Below are positions 9,277 through 19,297 of a stretch of DNA of 43,210 bases, in pieces (position 1 is the stretch's first letter; each line of letters begins with the position of its first letter). The stretch spans positions 1 to 43,210 of the forward strand of contig JANEMA010000011.1 in assembly GCA_024510845.1 (NCBI GenBank), written 5' to 3'. Position numbers and translations under genes: made by a program. Below the pieces are notes generated by a model. It was not told where the DNA came from and did not search any database. It saw nothing but the letters and a program-made list of their open reading frames with translations. The stretch comes from Gammaproteobacteria bacterium. Its GTDB lineage: Bacteria; Pseudomonadota; Gammaproteobacteria; Chromatiales; Chromatiaceae.

Positions 9277-9468
9277 TCAGGCTTCCTCCACGACTTGAAC
9301 CATATAGCACACCTTGTTCACCATACCGCGAGTGGAAGGCGTGTCTTCGACTTCGGCAATCTGGTGCATGCGCCGCAGTCCCAAACCGAGGACGCACTCC
9401 TTGTGCCCTTTTCTCTTGCCATGCATGCTGCGCACCAGCTTCACTTTCATCATCTTCTTGTCAGCCAT
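9277..9468 (-). CDS. rpmD: 50S ribosomal protein L30
   Basis: L30 (uL30) is a small 50S protein. The 63-residue product begins [20 protein letters not shown] and contains the conserved [20 protein letters not shown] stretch followed by [11 protein letters not shown]. It is a few residues longer than the E. coli protein (59). It lies between rpsE (6 bases) and rplO (1 base). Confidence 0.97.
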   Translation of the reverse strand: MADKKMMKVKLVRSMHGKRKGHKECVLGLGLRRMHQIAEVEDTPSTRGMVNKVCYMVQVVEEA

Positions 9469-9474
9469 GGCTGA

Positions 9475-9981
9475 TTACCCCAGAATTTCTTCGACGGCCT
9501 TGCCACGCTTGGCTGCGACATACTCAGCGTCGCGCATGTTGAGCAGGCCGTTGAGGGTGGCACGAACCACATTGACAGGATTGTTCGAACCAATGCACTT
9601 TGCCAGCACATTGTGCACACCAACCACCTCGAAAATGGCACGCATGGCACCGCCGGCAATGATACCAGTACCTTCCGAGGCCGGCTGCATATAGACCTTG
9701 GCCGCGCCATGACGGCCAATCAGCGGGTATTGCAGTGTGCCGTCCTTCAGCTCCACCTCAATCATATTGCGGCGCGCGGCATCCATGGCCTTCTGGATGG
9801 CCACCGGAACCTCCTTGGACTTTCCGGTACCAAAGCCGATGCGACCATTGCCATTGCCAACGACCACCAAGGCAGCGAAGCCGAACACCCGACCACCCTT
9901 GACCACCTTGGCGACACGATTGACCCCGATCAGCTTTTCGATCAGATCATCACCGGCGGACTTGGTTGCATAATTTGCCAT
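9475..9981 (-). CDS. rpsE: 30S ribosomal protein S5
   Basis: S5 (uS5) helps control decoding accuracy and mRNA unwinding at the 30S entry site. The 168-residue product (E. coli 167) has the N-terminal RNA-binding domain with [20 protein letters not shown] and [20 protein letters not shown]. The loop mutated in spectinomycin-resistant strains (the KGGR region) looks unaltered. The C-terminal fold contains [19 protein letters not shown]. It follows rplR by 12 bases. Confidence 0.98.
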   Translation of the reverse strand: MANYATKSAGDDLIEKLIGVNRVAKVVKGGRVFGFAALVVVGNGNGRIGFGTGKSKEVPVAIQKAMDAARRNMIEVELKDGTLQYPLIGRHGAAKVYMQPASEGTGIIAGGAMRAIFEVVGVHNVLAKCIGSNNPVNVVRATLNGLLNMRDAEYVAAKRGKAVEEILG

Positions 9982-9993
9982 GATGCAGATTCC

Positions 9994-10347
9994 TCAGAAC
10001 TCAAGACCGGCTTCACGCGCGGCATCGGCCAGGGCCTTCACTCGGCCATGATAACGAAACCCAGAACGATCGAAGGCCACTCGTTTAACACCCTTGGCCT
10101 TTACACGCTCGGCGATCGCACGCCCCACCACGGCAGCGGCAACTTTTCCGGTACTACCCTCAATTCCAGCCTTGACCTCCTTGTCGACGGTCGAAGCCGA
10201 TGCGACGACCTCGGCGCCATTGGGCGCGATCACTTGGGCATAGATGTGACGCGGGGTGCGATGAACCGTCAGGCGGTGCACACCCAACTCGCGGATCTTG
10301 GCGCGCGCCCGCTTGGCACGACGCAGACGAGATGCTTTCTTATCCAT
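9994..10347 (-). CDS. rplR: 50S ribosomal protein L18
   Basis: L18 (uL18) binds 5S rRNA together with L5 and L25. The 117 residues equal the E. coli length. It starts [20 protein letters not shown] with a basic N-terminal arm. It continues with [18 protein letters not shown] and ends [16 protein letters not shown], all typical. It lies between rplF and rpsE as in the canonical spc order. Confidence 0.98.
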   Translation of the reverse strand: MDKKASRLRRAKRARAKIRELGVHRLTVHRTPRHIYAQVIAPNGAEVVASASTVDKEVKAGIEGSTGKVAAAVVGRAIAERVKAKGVKRVAFDRSGFRYHGRVKALADAAREAGLEF

Positions 10348-10365
10348 CCTGTTAATTAACCCCTC

Positions 10366-10899
10366 TTACTTCTTTTTCGCTTCTTTACGGATGATGCGCT
10401 CACCCTCGTAGCGAACACCCTTGCCCTTGTATGGCTCCGGCGGACGGAAGCTGCGAATCTCGGCTGCCACCTGACCTACCTTCTGCTTGTCGCAGCCAGA
10501 GACCACCACATCGGTTTGCGAGGGCGTCTCAATGCTGATACCTTCAGGCACCGAATAATCGACCGGATGCGAAAATCCGAGCGTCAGACTGAGCACCTTG
10601 CCCTTGGCCTGGGCACGGTAACCGACACCGACCAGTTCCAGCTTCTTCTGAAAGCCCAGGCTAACGCCCACTACCATATTGCTGACCAGCGCGGACATGG
10701 TACCGGCCATTGCCCAACCACCATCGACGTCATCGGCTGGACGCACCGAAATAGTGCCATCCTCGATGCTCACCACGGCATCCCGATGCGCGTCCATAGC
10801 CAACGCACCCTTGGGGCCCTTGATGCTTACATGTTGACCATCGATCTTGACCTCGACGCCAGACGGGACGGTGATCGGCGCTTTCGCTATGCGTGACAT
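10366..10899 (-). CDS. rplF: 50S ribosomal protein L6
   Basis: L6 (uL6) lies near the factor-binding site of the 50S subunit. The start is set at the ATG giving [20 protein letters not shown], matching family N-termini. The frame stays open upstream, but that part overlaps rpsH. The 177-residue product has two repeated alpha/beta domains and ends with the signature [20 protein letters not shown]. The length equals E. coli L6. It follows rpsH by 13 bases. Confidence 0.98.
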   Translation of the reverse strand: MSRIAKAPITVPSGVEVKIDGQHVSIKGPKGALAMDAHRDAVVSIEDGTISVRPADDVDGGWAMAGTMSALVSNMVVGVSLGFQKKLELVGVGYRAQAKGKVLSLTLGFSHPVDYSVPEGISIETPSQTDVVVSGCDKQKVGQVAAEIRSFRPPEPYKGKGVRYEGERIIRKEAKKK

Positions 10900-10912
10900 G
10901 CCAGATCCCCCT

Positions 10913-11308
10913 TTAAGCGACGTAGGCGATGACTTCGCCGCCATGACCCCGCTTACGGGCCTCACGATCGGTCATCACACCCTTGGAAGTGGAAACGATG
11001 GCGATACCCAGACCTCCGCGCACACACGGAAGATCATCGCGACCCTTGTAAATCCGCAGGCCAGGACGGCTCACACGTTTGACGTACTCGATAACCGGAC
11101 GACCCTGAAAGTACTTGAGCCGGATCTCCAGCGTGGGCTTGCCATCGATATCGACTTGCTGATAGCTGATGATGTAGCCCTCGTCCTTGAGGACCTTGGC
11201 GACAGCCAGCTTCTTCTTGGAAGCAGGCATTTTCACAGACAGCTTGTTCGCCACCTGGCCGTTGCGTATGCGCGTCAGCATATCCGCAATCGGATCTGAC
11301 ATGCTCAT
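10913..11308 (-). CDS. rpsH: 30S ribosomal protein S8
   Basis: S8 (uS8) binds the central domain of 16S rRNA and represses the spc operon in E. coli. The start is taken at [18 protein letters not shown], which aligns with E. coli MSMQDPIADM. The open frame reaches further upstream without conservation. The 131-residue product ends [20 protein letters not shown] followed by the usual basic tail. Unusually for this tightly packed block, it is separated from rpsN by 136 bases that hold a candidate promoter and a strong hairpin. Confidence 0.97.
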   Translation of the reverse strand: MSMSDPIADMLTRIRNGQVANKLSVKMPASKKKLAVAKVLKDEGYIISYQQVDIDGKPTLEIRLKYFQGRPVIEYVKRVSRPGLRIYKGRDDLPCVRGGLGIAIVSTSKGVMTDREARKRGHGGEVIAYVA

Positions 11309-11372
11309 GATGAGTCTCCTCTGGGTCAGCCATCGTCTCACGATGCGATACCCGAATGTACAACGAAACATA

Positions 11373-11391
11373 CCCTCCGGGGTCCGGAGGG
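11373..11391 (-). promoter_or_regulatory. Perfect GC-rich hairpin in the rpsN-rpsH gap
   Basis: On the minus strand CCCTCCGG and CCGGAGGG form a perfect 8-bp stem around a three-base loop. It starts about seven bases after the -10 hexamer of the candidate promoter at 11398-11426. It is followed by TATGTTTCG, not by a T tract, so it is not a classical terminator. A 5' stabilising cap or a protein-binding site are possible roles. Confidence 0.6.
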
Positions 11392-11397
11392 CCGCTC

Positions 11398-11426
11398 ATT
11401 ATATATAAATCCGGAGCAGAATCCAC
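11398..11426 (-). promoter_or_regulatory. Candidate internal promoter before rpsH
   Basis: The minus strand has a perfect -10 hexamer TATAAT (11403-11398) inside an AT-only run. A weak -35 match, GTGGAT (11426-11421), lies 17 bases upstream. The 136-base gap that holds it is exceptional within the spc block, where neighbours are 1 to 24 bases apart or overlap. Confidence 0.45.
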
Positions 11427-11444
11427 CCCGGAAAATATAGATCG

Positions 11445-11750
11445 TTACCAACTCGCCTTCTTCAGACCAGGCACATCGCCCCGCATGGCCACTTCGCGCA
11501 GCTTGTTCCGGCACAGGCCAAACTTGCGATAGACCGCGTGTGGTCGGCCAGACACACGGCAACGACGCTGCTGGCGCACCGGACTGGCATCGCGCGGCAA
11601 CTTCTGCAGGGCGACCACGGCAGCGTCGACCTCTTGGACGGAACAGCTACGATCATTGATGATGACCTTCAGCTTTGCGCGCTTGGCCGCGTACTTCCGG
11701 ACCATCTTCTGACGCTTGGCCTCGCGGGCCCACATACTCTTCTTTGCCAT
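11445..11750 (-). CDS. rpsN: 30S ribosomal protein S14
   Basis: S14 (uS14) is a late-assembly protein of the 30S head. The product has 101 residues, the long zinc-independent form. It lacks the paired CxxC motifs of the short form and keeps the C-terminal signature [20 protein letters not shown]. It starts [20 protein letters not shown]. It lies 15 bases after rplE. No second, zinc-dependent paralogue is in this window. Confidence 0.98.
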   Translation of the reverse strand: MAKKSMWAREAKRQKMVRKYAAKRAKLKVIINDRSCSVQEVDAAVVALQKLPRDASPVRQQRRCRVSGRPHAVYRKFGLCRNKLREVAMRGDVPGLKKASW

Positions 11751-11765
11751 GTTCTACTAGTCCGA

Positions 11766-12302
11766 TTACTTGAATGGAAAATTGAAGCCGTCAAGCAGAG
11801 CACGGCTTTCCTCATCGGTACGAGCCGTAGTGGTGATGGTGATATCCATGCCTCGCAGGGTATCCACCTTGTCATACTCCACTTCTGGGAAGATGATCTG
11901 TTCTTTCACCCCCAGGCTGTAGTTACCCCGGCCATCGAAGGACCGGGTGCTCAGACCGCGGAAATCACGCACCCGCGGCAGAGCAATGTTCACCAGCCGA
12001 TCGAGGAACTCGTACATACGCTCGCGGCGCAGGGTCACCTTGCAGCCAATGGGCCAGCCCTCGCGGATCTTGAAGCCGGCAACCGACTTGCGCGCGCGGG
12101 TGACGACCGGCTTCTGGCCGGCGATATGCACCATATCACCGACGGCAAACTCCATGTTCTTCTTGTCGCCCACTGCCTCGCCGACACCCATGTTGAGGGT
12201 GATCTTCTCGATCCGAGGTACCTCCATGATGCTCTTGTAGCCGAACTTCTCCATCAGCTGTGGAACGACCTTCTCTTTGTAGTAATCGTGCAAACGTGCC
12301 AT
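11766..12302 (-). CDS. rplE: 50S ribosomal protein L5
   Basis: L5 (uL5) binds 5S rRNA and forms an intersubunit bridge with S13. The 178-residue product (E. coli 179) starts [20 protein letters not shown]. It has the family signature around [20 protein letters not shown] and ends [20 protein letters not shown]. It follows rplX by 11 bases. In E. coli S8 represses the operon by binding near the start of this gene. I did not identify that structure here. Confidence 0.98.
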   Translation of the reverse strand: MARLHDYYKEKVVPQLMEKFGYKSIMEVPRIEKITLNMGVGEAVGDKKNMEFAVGDMVHIAGQKPVVTRARKSVAGFKIREGWPIGCKVTLRRERMYEFLDRLVNIALPRVRDFRGLSTRSFDGRGNYSLGVKEQIIFPEVEYDKVDTLRGMDITITTTARTDEESRALLDGFNFPFK

Positions 12303-12313
12303 CGATATCTGCC

Positions 12314-12631
12314 TCAGACGTCCACGACTTCGCCGTTGGACTTGAATACGCGCACCTTGCGACCGTCCTCAAGAACCTTGAATCCGACGCGATCGCCCTT
12401 GTTGGTCGCGGGGTTGAACAAAGCCACATTGGAGACATGCAGGGGCATTTCCTTATCCACGATGCCGCCGGGCTCCCCCTTGTTGGGATTCGGCTTCATG
12501 TGCTTTTTGGCCAAGTTGATGTTCTCGACGACCACACGATCCTCGAGCACGACCAGGACAGTACCACGCTTGCCCTTGTCCTTACCGGCGAGAACGATCA
12601 CATCGTCGCCTTTACGAATGCGTCGTGCCAT
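12314..12631 (-). CDS. rplX: 50S ribosomal protein L24
   Basis: L24 (uL24) starts 50S assembly by binding the 5' end of 23S rRNA. The start is placed at [20 protein letters not shown], the conserved KOW motif being within the first 30 residues. The longer upstream open frame overlaps rplN and is not conserved. The product has 105 residues (E. coli 104). It lies 10 bases after rplN and ends [20 protein letters not shown]. Confidence 0.97.
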   Translation of the reverse strand: MARRIRKGDDVIVLAGKDKGKRGTVLVVLEDRVVVENINLAKKHMKPNPNKGEPGGIVDKEMPLHVSNVALFNPATNKGDRVGFKVLEDGRKVRVFKSNGEVVDV

Positions 12632-12641
12632 GACGATTTCC

Positions 12642-13010
12642 TCAAAGTACTTCCGGAGCGAGCGAGACAATTTTCATGAAACGCTCGCTGCGCAGTTCGC
12701 GCGTTACCGGACCAAAGATACGGGTGCCAATCGGCGCCAGCGCATTGTTCAACAGCACTGCGGCGTTACCGTCGAAGCGAATCACGGAACCGTCGGGACG
12801 ACGCACGCCCTTGCGGGTACGCACCACAACAGCATTGTAAACGTCACCCTTCTTCACCTTGCCGCGCGGAATAGCGTCCTTGACCGACACCTTGATGATG
12901 TCGCCTATTCCGGCGTACCGGCGGTGCGAACCACCCAGCACCTTGATGCACTGGATGCGTTTGGCCCCGCTGTTGTCTGCAACGTCCAGCATGGTTTGCA
13001 TCTGGATCAT
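12642..13010 (-). CDS. rplN: 50S ribosomal protein L14
   Basis: L14 (uL14) lies at the subunit interface and forms bridges with 16S rRNA. The 122-residue product (E. coli 123) begins [20 protein letters not shown] and contains the signature around [20 protein letters not shown]. It ends [19 protein letters not shown]. It follows rpsQ by 24 bases and opens the spc block. I see no clear promoter in that short gap, so it is probably transcribed with the S10 genes. Confidence 0.98.
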   Translation of the reverse strand: MIQMQTMLDVADNSGAKRIQCIKVLGGSHRRYAGIGDIIKVSVKDAIPRGKVKKGDVYNAVVVRTRKGVRRPDGSVIRFDGNAAVLLNNALAPIGTRIFGPVTRELRSERFMKIVSLAPEVL

Positions 13011-13034
13011 GATACTACCCCAACCAGTTTGAAT

Positions 13035-13292
13035 TCAGTTTGGACGCTCGACCAGCTTGACGAAACGCCAGCTCTTGGTCTTGGACAGCGGCCGGCACTG
13101 CTCGACCACAACCACGTCACCCACGCAACACTCATTGTTCTCGTCATGTGCATGCACCTTGGTGGAACGACGCACAAATTTACCGTACAACGGGTGCTTG
13201 ACCCTGCGCTCAATGAGCACCGTGATGCTCTTGTCCATCTTGTCGCTGACCACACGCCCCTGGAGAGTCCGGTTACCTGCCTGCTCGCTCAT
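13035..13292 (-). CDS. rpsQ: 30S ribosomal protein S17
   Basis: S17 (uS17) is an OB-fold primary binder of 16S rRNA. The 85-residue product (E. coli 84) starts [20 protein letters not shown] and has the conserved KRRVK-like segment [20 protein letters not shown]. It ends [13 protein letters not shown]. Its ATG overlaps the TGA of rpmC by four bases, implying coupled translation. Confidence 0.98.
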   Translation of the reverse strand: MSEQAGNRTLQGRVVSDKMDKSITVLIERRVKHPLYGKFVRRSTKVHAHDENNECCVGDVVVVEQCRPLSKTKSWRFVKLVERPN

Positions 13293-13489
13293 GCTTCACC
13301 TGCCCGACGATTTTCGTTCATGACCGTATTCACCCGCGCGATATTACGGCGTACCGCCTTCATCAGATGGGGACGAGCCAACTGCCCCGTACCCTGCTGC
13401 ATACGCAGATTGAATTGTTCCTTAAGTAGATCGTGCAGCATCTCACGCAATTCGGTCTGGGACTTTTCACGAAGTTCGTTCACTTTCAT
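13289..13489 (-). CDS. rpmC: 50S ribosomal protein L29
   Basis: L29 (uL29) is a two-helix protein near the tunnel exit that helps dock trigger factor and the signal recognition particle. The 66-residue product starts [20 protein letters not shown] and has the family core [17 protein letters not shown]. Its start overlaps the rplP stop by one base and its stop overlaps the rpsQ start, a tightly coupled trio. Confidence 0.97.
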   Translation of the reverse strand: MKVNELREKSQTELREMLHDLLKEQFNLRMQQGTGQLARPHLMKAVRRNIARVNTVMNENRRAGEA

Positions 13490-13902
13490 CAGAGGACCGT
13501 CCGTTTAACAAAAGTGGTGCTCACCGGCAACTTGGCCGAAGCCAATTCGAAGGCACGGCGAGCCAGCTCATCTGAGACACCTTCAATCTCGTAGAGCATG
13601 CGACCTGGCTGGATCTGTGCTACCCAGTACTCGACGTTACCCTTGCCTTTTCCCATCCGCACTTCGAGCGGCTTCTTGGTGATCGGTTTGTCAGGGAACA
13701 CCCGGATCCATAGCTTCCCACCACGCTTCACGGTACGCGTGATGGTACGACGCGCGGCCTCGATCTGGCGCGCGGTGAGGCGCCCACGACCAGTAGCCTT
13801 GAGCCCATATTCGCCGAAGCTGACCTTGTTGCCGCTATGAGCCAAGCCGCGGTTGCGACCCTTGTGCTGCTTGCGGAATTTGGTTCGTTTTGGTTGCAGC
13901 AT
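13489..13902 (-). CDS. rplP: 50S ribosomal protein L16
   Basis: L16 (uL16) helps organise the A site and peptidyl transferase centre. The 137-residue product (E. coli 136) starts [20 protein letters not shown]. It has the conserved [20 protein letters not shown] block and the [20 protein letters not shown] segment. Arg81, the site of hydroxylation in E. coli L16, lies in this second region. It follows rpsC by 3 bases. Confidence 0.98.
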   Translation of the reverse strand: MLQPKRTKFRKQHKGRNRGLAHSGNKVSFGEYGLKATGRGRLTARQIEAARRTITRTVKRGGKLWIRVFPDKPITKKPLEVRMGKGKGNVEYWVAQIQPGRMLYEIEGVSDELARRAFELASAKLPVSTTFVKRTVL

Positions 13903-13905
13903 GAC

Positions 13906-14601
13906 TTACCTCCGAGCGACTGCGCTCTTACCCTTCGTGCCGGACTTGCCCTTGTCCGCATCCTTCTGCTCATCGCCGAAGACTTCGCCTTTGAAGATCC
14001 ATGTCTTGATGCCGATGATACCGTAGGTGGTCAGCGCCTCGGCGAAGCCGTAGTCGATATCGGCCCGCAACGTGTGCAGCGGCACGCGACCCTCGCGGTA
14101 CCATTCGCTGCGCGCGATCTCGGCGCCATTCAGGCGACCGGCGACGTTCACCTTCACACCCAGGGCACCCAGACGCATGGCGTTCTGCACGGCGCGCTTC
14201 ATGGCGCGGCGGAACATGACACGGCGCTCCAGCTGCTGGGCAATACTCTCGGCGACCAATTGCGCATTGAGCTCAGGCTTGCGGACCTCCTCGATACTGA
14301 TGTGCACCGGGATACCCATGCGCACCGAGACCTCCTTGCGAAGTTCATCGATGTCTTTACCCTTCTGTCCGATCACCAAGCCCGGACGCGCGGTGTGGAT
14401 CGTAATGTGCGCGTTCTTCGCCGGTCGGTCGATCTGAATACGACTTACCGAGGCTTGCTTGAGACGCTCCTTGAGAAAATCGCGCACCGCCAGATCGATA
14501 TTGAGAAGATCGGCGTAGTTCTTTCCATCTGCATACCACTTGGAGGTCCAATCGGTAACGATACCGAGACGGATGCCTGTTGGATGTACTTTCTGGCCCA
14601 T
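13906..14601 (-). CDS. rpsC: 30S ribosomal protein S3
   Basis: S3 (uS3) lines the mRNA entry tunnel and has helicase activity together with S4 and S5. The 231-residue product (E. coli 233) starts [20 protein letters not shown]. It has a KH domain with the [14 protein letters not shown] motif near residue 77. The C-terminal domain includes [20 protein letters not shown] and a Lys-rich tail. It follows rplV by 15 bases. Confidence 0.98.
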   Translation of the reverse strand: MGQKVHPTGIRLGIVTDWTSKWYADGKNYADLLNIDLAVRDFLKERLKQASVSRIQIDRPAKNAHITIHTARPGLVIGQKGKDIDELRKEVSVRMGIPVHISIEEVRKPELNAQLVAESIAQQLERRVMFRRAMKRAVQNAMRLGALGVKVNVAGRLNGAEIARSEWYREGRVPLHTLRADIDYGFAEALTTYGIIGIKTWIFKGEVFGDEQKDADKGKSGTKGKSAVARR

Positions 14602-14616
14602 AGTTATGCCCGCTTA

Positions 14617-14949
14617 TTATTCATCCGCCACGATGACGGTAATGTGACTGGTGCGCTTCAGGATGCGGGTACCACGTCCCTTGGCACGTGCACGAAGCCG
14701 CTTCATGGTCGAGCCTTCGTCCACATACACCGTCTTGACCTTCAGCTCGTCTACATCGGCACCTTCATTGTTCTCCGCATTGGCGATGGCCGAATCGAGC
14801 ACCTTCTTCATGAGTACAGCACCCTTCTTCTTGCTGAAGGCAAGAACATTGAGTGCCTGCTCCACAGGCAGGCCGCGGATCTGGTCTGCCACCAGACGAC
14901 CCTTCTGTGCCGAGATGCGCGCAAAGCGCAGTTTGGCTACAGCTTGCAT
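14617..14949 (-). CDS. rplV: 50S ribosomal protein L22
   Basis: L22 (uL22) contributes a beta hairpin to the nascent peptide tunnel. The 110 residues equal E. coli L22. It starts [20 protein letters not shown]. The tunnel hairpin region reads [20 protein letters not shown] with no visible macrolide-resistance type deletion. It follows rpsS by 11 bases. Confidence 0.98.
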   Translation of the reverse strand: MQAVAKLRFARISAQKGRLVADQIRGLPVEQALNVLAFSKKKGAVLMKKVLDSAIANAENNEGADVDELKVKTVYVDEGSTMKRLRARAKGRGTRILKRTSHITVIVADE

Positions 14950-14960
14950 CGCTTCTCTCC

Positions 14961-15239
14961 TTAGCGTTTCTTGGTCTTCTTGTCCGCATCGTGGCCGCGA
15001 TAGGTACGGGTCAGAGCGAACTCACCGAGTTTGTGACCGACCATATTCTCGGTGATCAGCACGGGAATATGTTGCCGGCCATTGTGGACCGCGATGGTCA
15101 GACCAACCATGTCGGGGCTGATCATCGATCGACGCGACCAGATCTTGATCGGCTTACGATCGTTGTTGGCGCGTGCGGCTTCCACCTTCTTCTGCAGGTG
15201 GAGGTCGATAAAAGGTCCTTTGCGAATGGAACGTGGCAT
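14961..15239 (-). CDS. rpsS: 30S ribosomal protein S19
   Basis: S19 (uS19) is in the 30S head and contacts S13 and the A-site finger bridge. The 92-residue product (E. coli 92) starts [20 protein letters not shown]. It carries the signature around [20 protein letters not shown] and ends in a basic tail. It follows rplB by 18 bases. Confidence 0.98.
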   Translation of the reverse strand: MPRSIRKGPFIDLHLQKKVEAARANNDRKPIKIWSRRSMISPDMVGLTIAVHNGRQHIPVLITENMVGHKLGEFALTRTYRGHDADKKTKKR

Positions 15240-15257
15240 GCCTTTCTACTCCACCGG

Positions 15258-16085
15258 TTACTTGCGACGACGGTCGCGAACAATAAACTTGTCAGTGCGC
15301 TTGTTCGAGCGCGTCTTATGACCCTTGGCCGGCACACCCCAGGGACTGACCGGGTGACGGCCACCAGAGGTACGGCCCTCACCACCGCCGTGCGGGTGGT
15401 CGACCGGGTTCATGGCCACACCACGCACCGTCGGCCGAATGCCGTACCAACGCGAGGCACCTGCCTTACCCAGCTTGCCTAGATTGTGCTCCGAATTACT
15501 CACCTCACCCAGAGTAGCTCGGCAATCCGCATGTACCTTGCGCATCTCTCCAGATCGCAGACGCAAGGTGGCATAACTGCCCTCACGCGCTACCAACTGC
15601 GCCGAGGTACCGGCGCTTCGCGTCAATTGCGCGCCCTTGCCGATCTTCAGCTCGATGCAATGCACAACCGAACCAATGGGCATATTGCGCAGAGTCATGC
15701 AATTGCCGACCGCAATCGAAGCATCCTCTCCCGACCGCACCTGATCACCTGCCTTCAGACCCGCCGGAGCGATGATGTAGCGGTATTCGCCGTCCTCATA
15801 CCTGATCAGCGCGATATTGGCCGTGCGGTTCGGATCGTATTCGAGACGTTCAACGGTGCCGACAACGCCATCCTTGTCACGCTTGAAGTCAATGATACGG
15901 TAACGCTGCTTGTGGCCACCCCCTCTGTGCCGGGTGGTGATGTGGCCCTTGTTGTTGCGTCCGCCGGTCTTGCTCTTTTTGTCCACGAGCGCGCGCATCG
16001 GTCCACCCTTATGCAGACCTTCACGCTTGACCTGAACGACGTGACGTCGACCGGGAGAAGTGGGTTTTGCTTTAGCTATCGCCAT
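15258..16085 (-). CDS. rplB: 50S ribosomal protein L2
   Basis: L2 (uL2) is essential for subunit joining and the peptidyl transferase centre. The 275-residue product (E. coli 273) starts [20 protein letters not shown]. It has the OB-like and SH3-like RNA-binding domains, and the C-terminal signature [20 protein letters not shown] contains the functionally important His. It ends [16 protein letters not shown]. It follows rplW by 30 bases. Confidence 0.98.
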   Translation of the reverse strand: MAIAKAKPTSPGRRHVVQVKREGLHKGGPMRALVDKKSKTGGRNNKGHITTRHRGGGHKQRYRIIDFKRDKDGVVGTVERLEYDPNRTANIALIRYEDGEYRYIIAPAGLKAGDQVRSGEDASIAVGNCMTLRNMPIGSVVHCIELKIGKGAQLTRSAGTSAQLVAREGSYATLRLRSGEMRKVHADCRATLGEVSNSEHNLGKLGKAGASRWYGIRPTVRGVAMNPVDHPHGGGEGRTSGGRHPVSPWGVPAKGHKTRSNKRTDKFIVRDRRRK

Positions 16086-16115
16086 AATCTTGTCCGCTTG
16101 ACTTGGCTGAAGCGC

Positions 16116-16421
16116 TCAGGCGCCCTCGCCAAAATTGATGTCCTGGCCTTCCTTCAGACGCACATAGGCCTTCTTCCAGTTCGCCTGCTTGCCCAGACGC
16201 TGACCGAAGCGCTTGCGCTTACCCTTGACGTTGAGGGCCTGTACCTTCTCGACGTTCACATCGAACAGCAGCTCGACCGCAGCCTTGATCTCCGACTTGG
16301 TGGCATCACGTGCCACTCGTAACACGAACTGGTTGCCGCTCTCGGCGACGCTGACGCTCTTTTCAGACATTACCGGAGCGAGCAGAACCTGCATCAGGCG
16401 TTCTTTGCTGAACTTGCTCAT
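16116..16421 (-). CDS. rplW: 50S ribosomal protein L23
   Basis: L23 (uL23) forms the docking site for trigger factor and SRP at the tunnel exit. The 101-residue product (E. coli 100) starts [20 protein letters not shown]. It contains [20 protein letters not shown] and the extended loop [20 protein letters not shown]. The ATG overlaps the rplD stop by four bases. Confidence 0.97.
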   Translation of the reverse strand: MSKFSKERLMQVLLAPVMSEKSVSVAESGNQFVLRVARDATKSEIKAAVELLFDVNVEKVQALNVKGKRKRFGQRLGKQANWKKAYVRLKEGQDINFGEGA

Positions 16422-17023
16422 GCCAGTTTCTCCTCGAACTGCTTGAGTGCGCCGGCGGTGATGATCACTTTATCGAAGCCAATCAAGCTGACCGGATCGA
16501 GCTCATCGTGCACGCCACGGGCATCCACGTGATACAGATTACGGGCCGCAAGCATCAGATTTTCATCCAACTCCTCGACCACGATCAGGGCATCGTCGAC
16601 GCCCAGTTCCTCAAGCCTACCGACCAGTAGCTTGGTCCTTGGCGCATCAATCAAGAAGCTCTCAACCACCACCAAACGATCCTGACGCACCAGTTCGGAG
16701 AGAATGGAGCGCAGCGCACCGCGGTACATCTTCTTGTTGACCTTCTGCTTATAGTTACGCGGCACGGCAGCGAAGGTCACCCCGCCGTGGCGGAACAGCG
16801 GACTACGGATGGTGCCCGCACGGGCACGACCAGTACCTTTCTGGCGCCAAGGCTTGGCGCCACCACCACTGACTGCTGACCGGTTCTTCTGCGCTTTGGT
16901 ACCGGCACGCGCGCCAGCCATGTAGGCGGTGACCACCTGATGGATCAACGCCTCCTTGTAGTCAACCCCGAACACGGCATCGGACACCTGGATGCTCGAC
17001 CCACCCTGTACATTCAGATCCAT
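16418..17023 (-). CDS. rplD: 50S ribosomal protein L4
   Basis: L4 (uL4) lines the peptide tunnel. In E. coli it also shuts down its own operon by acting on the S10 leader. The 201 residues equal E. coli L4. The tunnel loop region is visible as [20 protein letters not shown], followed by [20 protein letters not shown]. It lies 3 bases after rplC and overlaps rplW. The usual S10 leader target is not possible upstream of rpsJ here because only 32 bases separate it from tuf. Confidence 0.98.
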   Translation of the reverse strand: MDLNVQGGSSIQVSDAVFGVDYKEALIHQVVTAYMAGARAGTKAQKNRSAVSGGGAKPWRQKGTGRARAGTIRSPLFRHGGVTFAAVPRNYKQKVNKKMYRGALRSILSELVRQDRLVVVESFLIDAPRTKLLVGRLEELGVDDALIVVEELDENLMLAARNLYHVDARGVHDELDPVSLIGFDKVIITAGALKQFEEKLA

Positions 17024-17026
17024 GTC

Positions 17027-17677
17027 TTACCCCTTGTTCTTCAGCTTGATGGCCGGTGTGACGATCACATCACCACCACGCGCGCCAGGGACTGCCCCCT
17101 TGACCAACAACAGGTTGCGTTCGGCATCCACGCGCACCACCTCAAGATTCTGCACACAAACCTTTTCGGCGCCCATGTGCCCGGCCATCTTCTTGCCCTT
17201 GAACACCCGACCCGGGGTCTGGCACTGACCGATGGAGCCCGGCGCCCGATGCGACAGGGAGTTACCGTGGGTGGCATCCTGGGTGCGGAAATTGTGCCGC
17301 TTGACCCCGCCCTGAAAGCCCTTGCCCTTGGAGATACCACGCACGTCCACTCTCTGGCCGGCATCGAAGAGGCTCACATCGACGGTGCCACCAACTTTCG
17401 GAACCTCGCCATCGTGGCCGTCCAAACGAAATTCCCACAGACCGCGCCCGGCCTCAACGCCGGCTTTCATAAAGTGTCCGGCCATCGGCTTGTTGATACT
17501 CGAAGACTTCCTGCTCCCCGTAGTCACCTGAATGGCACTGTAACCATGGTTCTCGACGGTACACACCTGGGTGACACGGTTCGGATCGACTTCAATGACG
17601 GTGACGGGCACCGACTGTCCATCGTTTGTGAAGATGCGAGTCATGCCGGCCTTGCGTCCTACAATTCCAATCGTCAT
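17027..17677 (-). CDS. rplC: 50S ribosomal protein L3
   Basis: L3 (uL3) starts 50S assembly and reaches to the peptidyl transferase centre. The start is the ATG giving [20 protein letters not shown], preceded by a GAGGTGAGG purine tract. Three upstream in-frame codons are not conserved. The product has 216 residues (E. coli 209). It contains [20 protein letters not shown] and the loop [20 protein letters not shown] near the PrmB glutamine site. It lies 10 bases after rpsJ. Confidence 0.98.
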   Translation of the reverse strand: MTIGIVGRKAGMTRIFTNDGQSVPVTVIEVDPNRVTQVCTVENHGYSAIQVTTGSRKSSSINKPMAGHFMKAGVEAGRGLWEFRLDGHDGEVPKVGGTVDVSLFDAGQRVDVRGISKGKGFQGGVKRHNFRTQDATHGNSLSHRAPGSIGQCQTPGRVFKGKKMAGHMGAEKVCVQNLEVVRVDAERNLLLVKGAVPGARGGDVIVTPAIKLKNKG

Positions 17678-17687
17678 TGCCCTCACC

Positions 17688-17999
17688 TCAGTTCAGCTTG
17701 ATCTGGACGTCCACACCGGCGGCAAGATCCAGCCTCATCAGTGCATCGACGGTCCTGTCGGTAGGATCGACGATCTCCATCAGTCGCTTGTGAGTGCGAA
17801 TCTCGTACTGGTCGCGCGCGTCCTTGTTAACGTGCGGGGAAATCAGCACGGTATAGCGTTCCTTCCGGGTCGGCAGGGGAATCGGGCCGACCACCTGGGC
17901 ACCACTACGCTTAGCGGCCTCGACGATCTCCCTAGCCGACTGATCGATCAGTCCATGATCGAACGATTTGAGACGAATTCGAATACGTTGATTGGTCAT
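17688..17999 (-). CDS. rpsJ: 30S ribosomal protein S10
   Basis: S10 (uS10, NusE) serves both in the 30S head and, with NusB, NusA and NusG, in antitermination. The 103 residues equal the E. coli length. It starts [20 protein letters not shown] and includes [20 protein letters not shown]. It heads the S10 block but lies only 32 bases after tuf. It must therefore be served mainly by str transcription or by a promoter within the upstream genes. nusG is in the same superoperon. Confidence 0.98.
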   Translation of the reverse strand: MTNQRIRIRLKSFDHGLIDQSAREIVEAAKRSGAQVVGPIPLPTRKERYTVLISPHVNKDARDQYEIRTHKRLMEIVDPTDRTVDALMRLDLAAGVDVQIKLN

Positions 18000-18031
18000 T
18001 GCTTCATCACTCGAAAATACGGATCAGTCGA

Positions 18032-19222
18032 TCATTCGATGATCTTGGCGACCACACCGGCGCCGACAGTACGGCCACCCTCGCGGATCGCGAAGCGCAG
18101 GCCTTCTTCCATCGCGATCGGTGCAATCAGCTTCACCGTCATCTTCACGTTGTCGCCTGGCATCACCATCTCCACGCCTTCCGGCAGATCACAAGCCCCG
18201 GTCACATCGGTGGTGCGGAAATAGAACTGCGGACGATACCCATTGAAGAACGGTGTGTGACGACCACCCTCGTCTTTGCTCAGAACATAAACCTCGGCCT
18301 CGAAGTGCGTGTGTGGCTTGATCGAGCCCGGCTTCGCCAGTACCTGACCACGCTCTACTTCGTCACGTTTGGTACCTCGCAACAGCACACCCACGTTGTC
18401 ACCCGCCACGCCTTCGTCCAGCAGCTTGCGGAACATCTCGACACCAGTACAAGTCGTGGTCTGCGTCTCGCGCAGACCCACGATCTCCACTTCGTCGCCA
18501 ACATGAATCCTGCCGCGCTCCACGCGACCAGTCACTACGGTACCGCGACCCGAAATCGAGAACACATCTTCGATCGGCATGATGAAGTCACCATCAATCG
18601 CCCGCTCCGGGTCCGGTATGTAGGTGTCCAGCGCCTCAACCAGCTTGTCGATCGACGGGGTACCAATCTCCGAGGTGTCGCATTCCAGCGACTTCAGCGC
18701 CGAGCCAGTGATCACCGGCGTGTCGTCGCCAGGAAAGTCATAGGAATCGAGCAGCTCGCGAATCTCCATCTCCACCAGCTCCAGCAGCTCTTCATCATCG
18801 ACCATGTCGGCCTTGTTCATGTACACGATGATGTACGGCACACCCACCTGACGTGACAGCAGGATGTGCTCGCGCGTCTGTGGCATGGGACCGTCAGCCG
18901 CTGAAACCACCAGAATGGCACCATCCATCTGCGCCGCGCCGGTAATCATGTTCTTCACGTAGTCAGCGTGACCCGGGCAGTCCACGTGCGCATAGTGGCG
19001 ATTGTCCGACTCGTATTCCACGTGGGCCGTCGCAATCGTGATTCCGCGCTCGCGTTCTTCCGGGGCATTGTCGATCTGGTCGTACGCCCGCGCCTCACCA
19101 CCGAATTTCTTCGCCTGGTGGGTGGTGATCGCCGCGGTCAGCGTCGTCTTTCCATGGTCAACGTGACCAATGGTGCCAACGTTGACGTGCGGCTTTGTAC
19201 GTTCGAATTTTTCCTTGGACAT
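18032..19222 (-). CDS. tuf: Elongation factor Tu (str copy)
   Basis: EF-Tu is the GTPase that delivers aminoacyl-tRNA to the ribosome. The 396-residue product has G1 GHVDHGKT at 19-26, G3 DCPGHAD near 81 and G4 NKAD near 136 (Ala where E. coli has Cys). It ends in the conserved [14 protein letters not shown]. The start is [16 protein letters not shown]; the frame is open 11 codons upstream without conservation. The encoded protein is identical to the second copy at 34848-36038, and the DNA looks identical from start to stop wherever I compared it, while the flanks differ at once. This suggests ongoing gene conversion. It ends the str block and leads straight into rpsJ. Confidence 0.99.
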   Translation of the reverse strand: MSKEKFERTKPHVNVGTIGHVDHGKTTLTAAITTHQAKKFGGEARAYDQIDNAPEERERGITIATAHVEYESDNRHYAHVDCPGHADYVKNMITGAAQMDGAILVVSAADGPMPQTREHILLSRQVGVPYIIVYMNKADMVDDEELLELVEMEIRELLDSYDFPGDDTPVITGSALKSLECDTSEIGTPSIDKLVEALDTYIPDPERAIDGDFIMPIEDVFSISGRGTVVTGRVERGRIHVGDEVEIVGLRETQTTTCTGVEMFRKLLDEGVAGDNVGVLLRGTKRDEVERGQVLAKPGSIKPHTHFEAEVYVLSKDEGGRHTPFFNGYRPQFYFRTTDVTGACDLPEGVEMVMPGDNVKMTVKLIAPIAMEEGLRFAIREGGRTVGAGVVAKIIE

Positions 19223-19297
19223 CTTTTCTGGCCCCTTAACTGATTTGCCTGACAAATCTTTGCGGAGTGATTGCCGAATTACTGCTCGCCACCTAGC

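Noticed and set aside
11538-13508. Plus-strand open frame of 656 codons antisense to rpsN, rplE, rplX, rplN, rpsQ and rpmC
   Set aside because: It spans several well-supported ribosomal genes on the other strand, has no recognisable domain, and reflects GC-rich codon use on the coding strand.
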